Source of the DNA: Augochlora pura
Lineage: Eukaryota; Arthropoda; Insecta; Hymenoptera; Halictidae
DNA length: 64,000 nucleotides
Direction of reading: 5' to 3'
Assembly (NCBI RefSeq): GCF_028453695.1
Contig: NC_135778.1
Location: 36,383,214 to 36,447,213, forward strand
The translations under genes were made by a program, and so were the position numbers. Shown here piece after piece: positions 61,368-64,000 of this stretch. The notes beneath the pieces are model-generated. The model was not told the origin of the DNA. It saw only the letters and a program-made list of their open reading frames with translations, and did not search any database. Numbering within the stretch: position 1 is the stretch's first letter; the number at the start of each line of letters is the position of its first letter.

Positions 61368-63838
61368 CTTCCTAGAAACGACTCTGTAAAATTAGTGATT
61401 AAAACTCGTGACATTGCGAAAAACGTAATTTCAAACTTCGAGGAATCGTTCTGACTGGGTTCTCGCATTATTAAAATAAAAATACTGGATCGAGCAACTT
61501 AAAAATTTAAACCGCCTCGAAGGATAGAGTTCTAGCGCGTCATTCGAATGTTATCAAAGGTCCAGGTAAAATTCTCTCCTTTGATTTCTGTAAAAATCGG
61601 CACCATTCGCGATACCGTGCGGACAGGTGGTAGTTTACGACGCCGTTTAAGTACGCAAAGTGACCTTGGTTCGGTCAACCTCATTAACGTCCGGTTGCAA
61701 TCGTAAAAGACCAGGCGCTTATCAAGCTTTTCATCGATATAAAAAGCCAAAAGCCTTGCGGACAAGTTTGCGAGGAATTATTGAAACCAGAAATTCACGC
61801 GATGCCGTTTTTGGACTCGCGTGTGTACAAATATAATTATATTACTCGCGCGCGTGGTAAAGTAATCGAGGAAGGAGCCGCGATGCTCGAGTTGCGTAAC
61901 TTTTGTATTTTCTACCATCGCAAACGCGATGTTTCATTCATGATTGAATTAAGAAGATTAGTTAGCGGATCATTGCGGTATTAACACTCGAAGATAATGC
62001 GTTCGCGTATTTCCTGGTATCCGAAAATGGCGACCGGTTTCGGAATTTCAGTAGAGTTATTTTAGCTCGCTTGCACATTTTCTTGATCGAACGCGATATC
62101 AACATTCGCCGCATAAAATAATTTTCCATCGCTTTTAATTTAGCTGAGACGTCGCCGGTGGCGATTGTCATAAATAGAAACTTGTTAGTTGCATAAGCGA
62201 GTAAATGAAAATATGCGGTATTGATTTATTAATTAATTACTCGTTCGGTATTGTTGCAAAGTAATTTTTTTTTCAGCGGTTACCCGTTGATCTCGTCTTG
62301 TCGTTCTCTGTTATTGTGAAACGGGTATGTGACAAAATACGTTAACGGAAGTATTTATCGATCGCAGACATCCTTGCTGGACAATGTCGTTTTTCTTTCG
62401 CCGCGGTTCGAGTGATTTATCGAAAACGGAAGCGCGATCGATGGAATCCGTACTCTCGTGCGGATGATTAATACGCGTCGCGGAACACGTCGACGATTCG
62501 ATTCATTAGAATCGGAAAATGAATGAACGGACGGCCAATTTTTTTCGACAATTCATTCATTCGCACAGAATGCTCGCACGTGCCAACGAATAACGTTCGC
62601 AAAGTATTTGGCATCGGTTCAAACGAAACACCGCGTACCCCGCGTCGAGCGACCAAAAAAGAAAGTTAGTTATCTTAACGTTTTAGAGTTAGAGTCGAGA
62701 AACGTTGATTTCTTTCTGTCTTTTCGACAACACGGAGCGCATAAATACGTTCTCTTAACTAACGTAAAAAACGATTAAATACGGTTTATATTTAATACGC
62801 AACGCTCTTCTCGCGATTCTCGAGAACACAATGTTTCGATTAATATGTTAGACGTCCAACGTTGATTTTCCTACATTTACCGATTACCGAGTGTTTCTCT
62901 AACTCTGTTAGAACCGTGTTTGTCACATTATATTATTTGACGGTATATTAGCATCACTCTGTATACGATGTATATGTACCGTGTAAATTGGTTTCCACGC
63001 GAAGCGCTTTGTGTGCATTTCTGACGACAGCGTGTCCACTACGCGGACGAAATTGTATGCGAATTGACACAGTATCGCATCGCAGACTTGGTAACAGATA
63101 CCATGAAATTTTCAGAACCATGAGAACCTTTTCAATTTCAAAGAAGCGAGCTTTCTCCAATTTTCATTCGGCTTAGAACAACACGATTGCTACATACTGT
63201 ACAGACTTTTAATAAGTAACACACGAGCCCGTATTTTAATCGAACAGGAAGCACGGAACATTAAGTACTCGGAACAATAGCGATCGGCGCAGACTATCGA
63301 GAACGTCATGGAGCATTCATTTATATCCAGGACTTGAAACTTTTTCGGAGACTAAAACTGATACACGGATTCCGATTGAAACGGTCGCGAAGAATTGTTA
63401 TTCCGCGATTAAGTCGTCAAGGGATACGAGTAATCTTTGTTCTTAATCGTAGAAATAAAACTTTCGAGTGCTATCTTGTTTCGCTTACGGTTCTATTTTG
63501 GTTCTAGTTCAATAAAGTCGGACATCAGAAATGATATTGTGCAGTTGCACAACCGGGTTTATTAAGGTAGCCAAATTTGGACCACCTGTGTTGGACCTAA
63601 TTCGCGACTCATATGCAATTAGTGTCACTACTATGTATTGTATTCTCGTGTTTTATTCTTTATACTGAGCAACACGCACTGTGTATAAATTCGAGAAAGA
63701 TGTACCTGCGTTATGTTAATGCACTGATAGAACCGTAATAGAAAGAGATATTGGTGATCGTTTTCTTAACAGTTACACGGAGTAAAAAAGTTCTTCGCGC
63801 CGTTTCGAAGGATCAAAATCGTGTCCCAGGAGAATCGT

Positions 63839-64000
63839 TCAGCCTTCGTCCGTGGACGTGCTGGAGATCTGGGTGCTGGCGCCGCTGGAGAAACTGCTTC
63901 TGCACGTCTCGACGGCCAGCGCCGTGTCGGGCACCTGCACGAACTGCACTTTCTCCTTGGGCCATCGATTCCGTCCGTACATGCAGTTGAATATATTGTA
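63839..64000 (-). CDS. C-terminal exon of a gene running off the window (possible GPCR tail)
   Basis: The minus-strand frame is open from the window edge to TGA at 63839-63841, giving 53 residues: YNIFNCMYGRNRWPKEKVQF, then VQVPDTALAVETC, then a Ser/Thr-rich end (RSSFSSGASTQISSTSTDEG). It is markedly GC-richer than the flanking DNA, with C or G in most third codon positions, as expected for a real exon. A leading YNIFN directly before a polar, basic segment and a Ser/Thr-rich tail resembles the end of TM7 (NPxxY) and the phosphorylatable tail of rhodopsin-family receptors. With no helix visible in the window this is only a suggestion. The 79-codon plus-strand frame over the same bases is its shadow. 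Confidence 0.65.
   Translation of the reverse strand, partial: YNIFNCMYGRNRWPKEKVQFVQVPDTALAVETCRSSFSSGASTQISSTSTDEG

Larger units (their letters stand above)
57484..63838. other. Convergent 3' region between the MFS gene and the right-edge gene
   Basis: No coding exon supported. It presumably holds the MFS 3' UTR; an AATATAAATAAAGG polyadenylation-like context lies at about 59061-59074, right after a GC-rich hairpin. The 3' UTR of the minus-strand gene should enter from the right. Two family A elements, a CT dinucleotide tract near 60657-60680 and the hairpin are listed separately or noted here; the rest is unremarkable. Confidence 0.6.

Noticed and set aside
63751..63990. 79-codon Arg/Cys/Trp-rich plus-strand frame at the right edge
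   Set aside because: It is the antisense shadow of the minus-strand coding exon 63839-64000, whose codon usage and composition are much more protein-like.
1..64000. tRNA, rRNA, known microRNA, CRISPR, viral or toxin genes
   Set aside because: I scanned by eye for tRNA B-box words, well-known microRNA seeds, regularly spaced repeats and viral protein motifs and found no convincing instance; a covariance-model search would be more sensitive.

Overview
This is an AT-rich, intron-containing animal nuclear window. Two of its genes closely match known insect proteins in sequence and exon structure, and compact TTAA-flanked repeats are common. I infer an insect, most likely a hymenopteran such as a bee or ant, but the species cannot be fixed from the sequence alone. 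There are no prokaryotic features: no operons, CRISPR arrays, phage or insertion sequences, and I recognised no tRNA, rRNA or known microRNA.

Layout. (1) 7.3-17.6 kb, plus strand: ten exons of mitochondrial proline dehydrogenase (slgA/PRODH), complete at the 3' end but lacking its N-terminal exons. (2) 22.35-26.3 kb, minus strand: a seven-exon UNC-93-like membrane protein gene, convergent with slgA. A small basic-protein ORF lies on the same strand in its 3' region. (3) 27-50 kb: a long gene-poor interval crowded with short terminal-inverted-repeat elements flanked by TTAA, tandem repeats, a long inverted repeat and a possible mariner remnant. (4) 50.35-57.48 kb, plus strand: a nine-exon major facilitator superfamily transporter of 511 residues, whose introns carry further TTAA elements. 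(5) 57.5-63.8 kb: non-coding, with two more TTAA elements and a strong GC-rich hairpin. (6) 63.84-64.0 kb, minus strand: the C-terminal coding exon of a gene that continues past the window edge, possibly a rhodopsin-type GPCR tail.

The genes do not form a pathway. slgA oxidises proline in mitochondria. The other two complete genes encode multi-pass membrane proteins (an UNC-93 channel-regulator-like protein and a small-solute transporter). Exon joins were checked by hand for GT/AG ends and reading phase; in all three multi-exon genes every junction between listed exons keeps the frame.

I found no convincing new biochemical system. The most unusual content is the repeat landscape from 27.6 kb rightwards: at least three families of TTAA-flanked, piggyBac-type miniature elements with different termini, some full-length, some solo ends, some nested, next to an almost clean slgA/UNC-93 region. 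Other points of interest are a possible truncating alternative exon in slgA, a 36-bp higher-order minisatellite that stays open as a 315-codon frame, and a 1.5 kb long inverted repeat.
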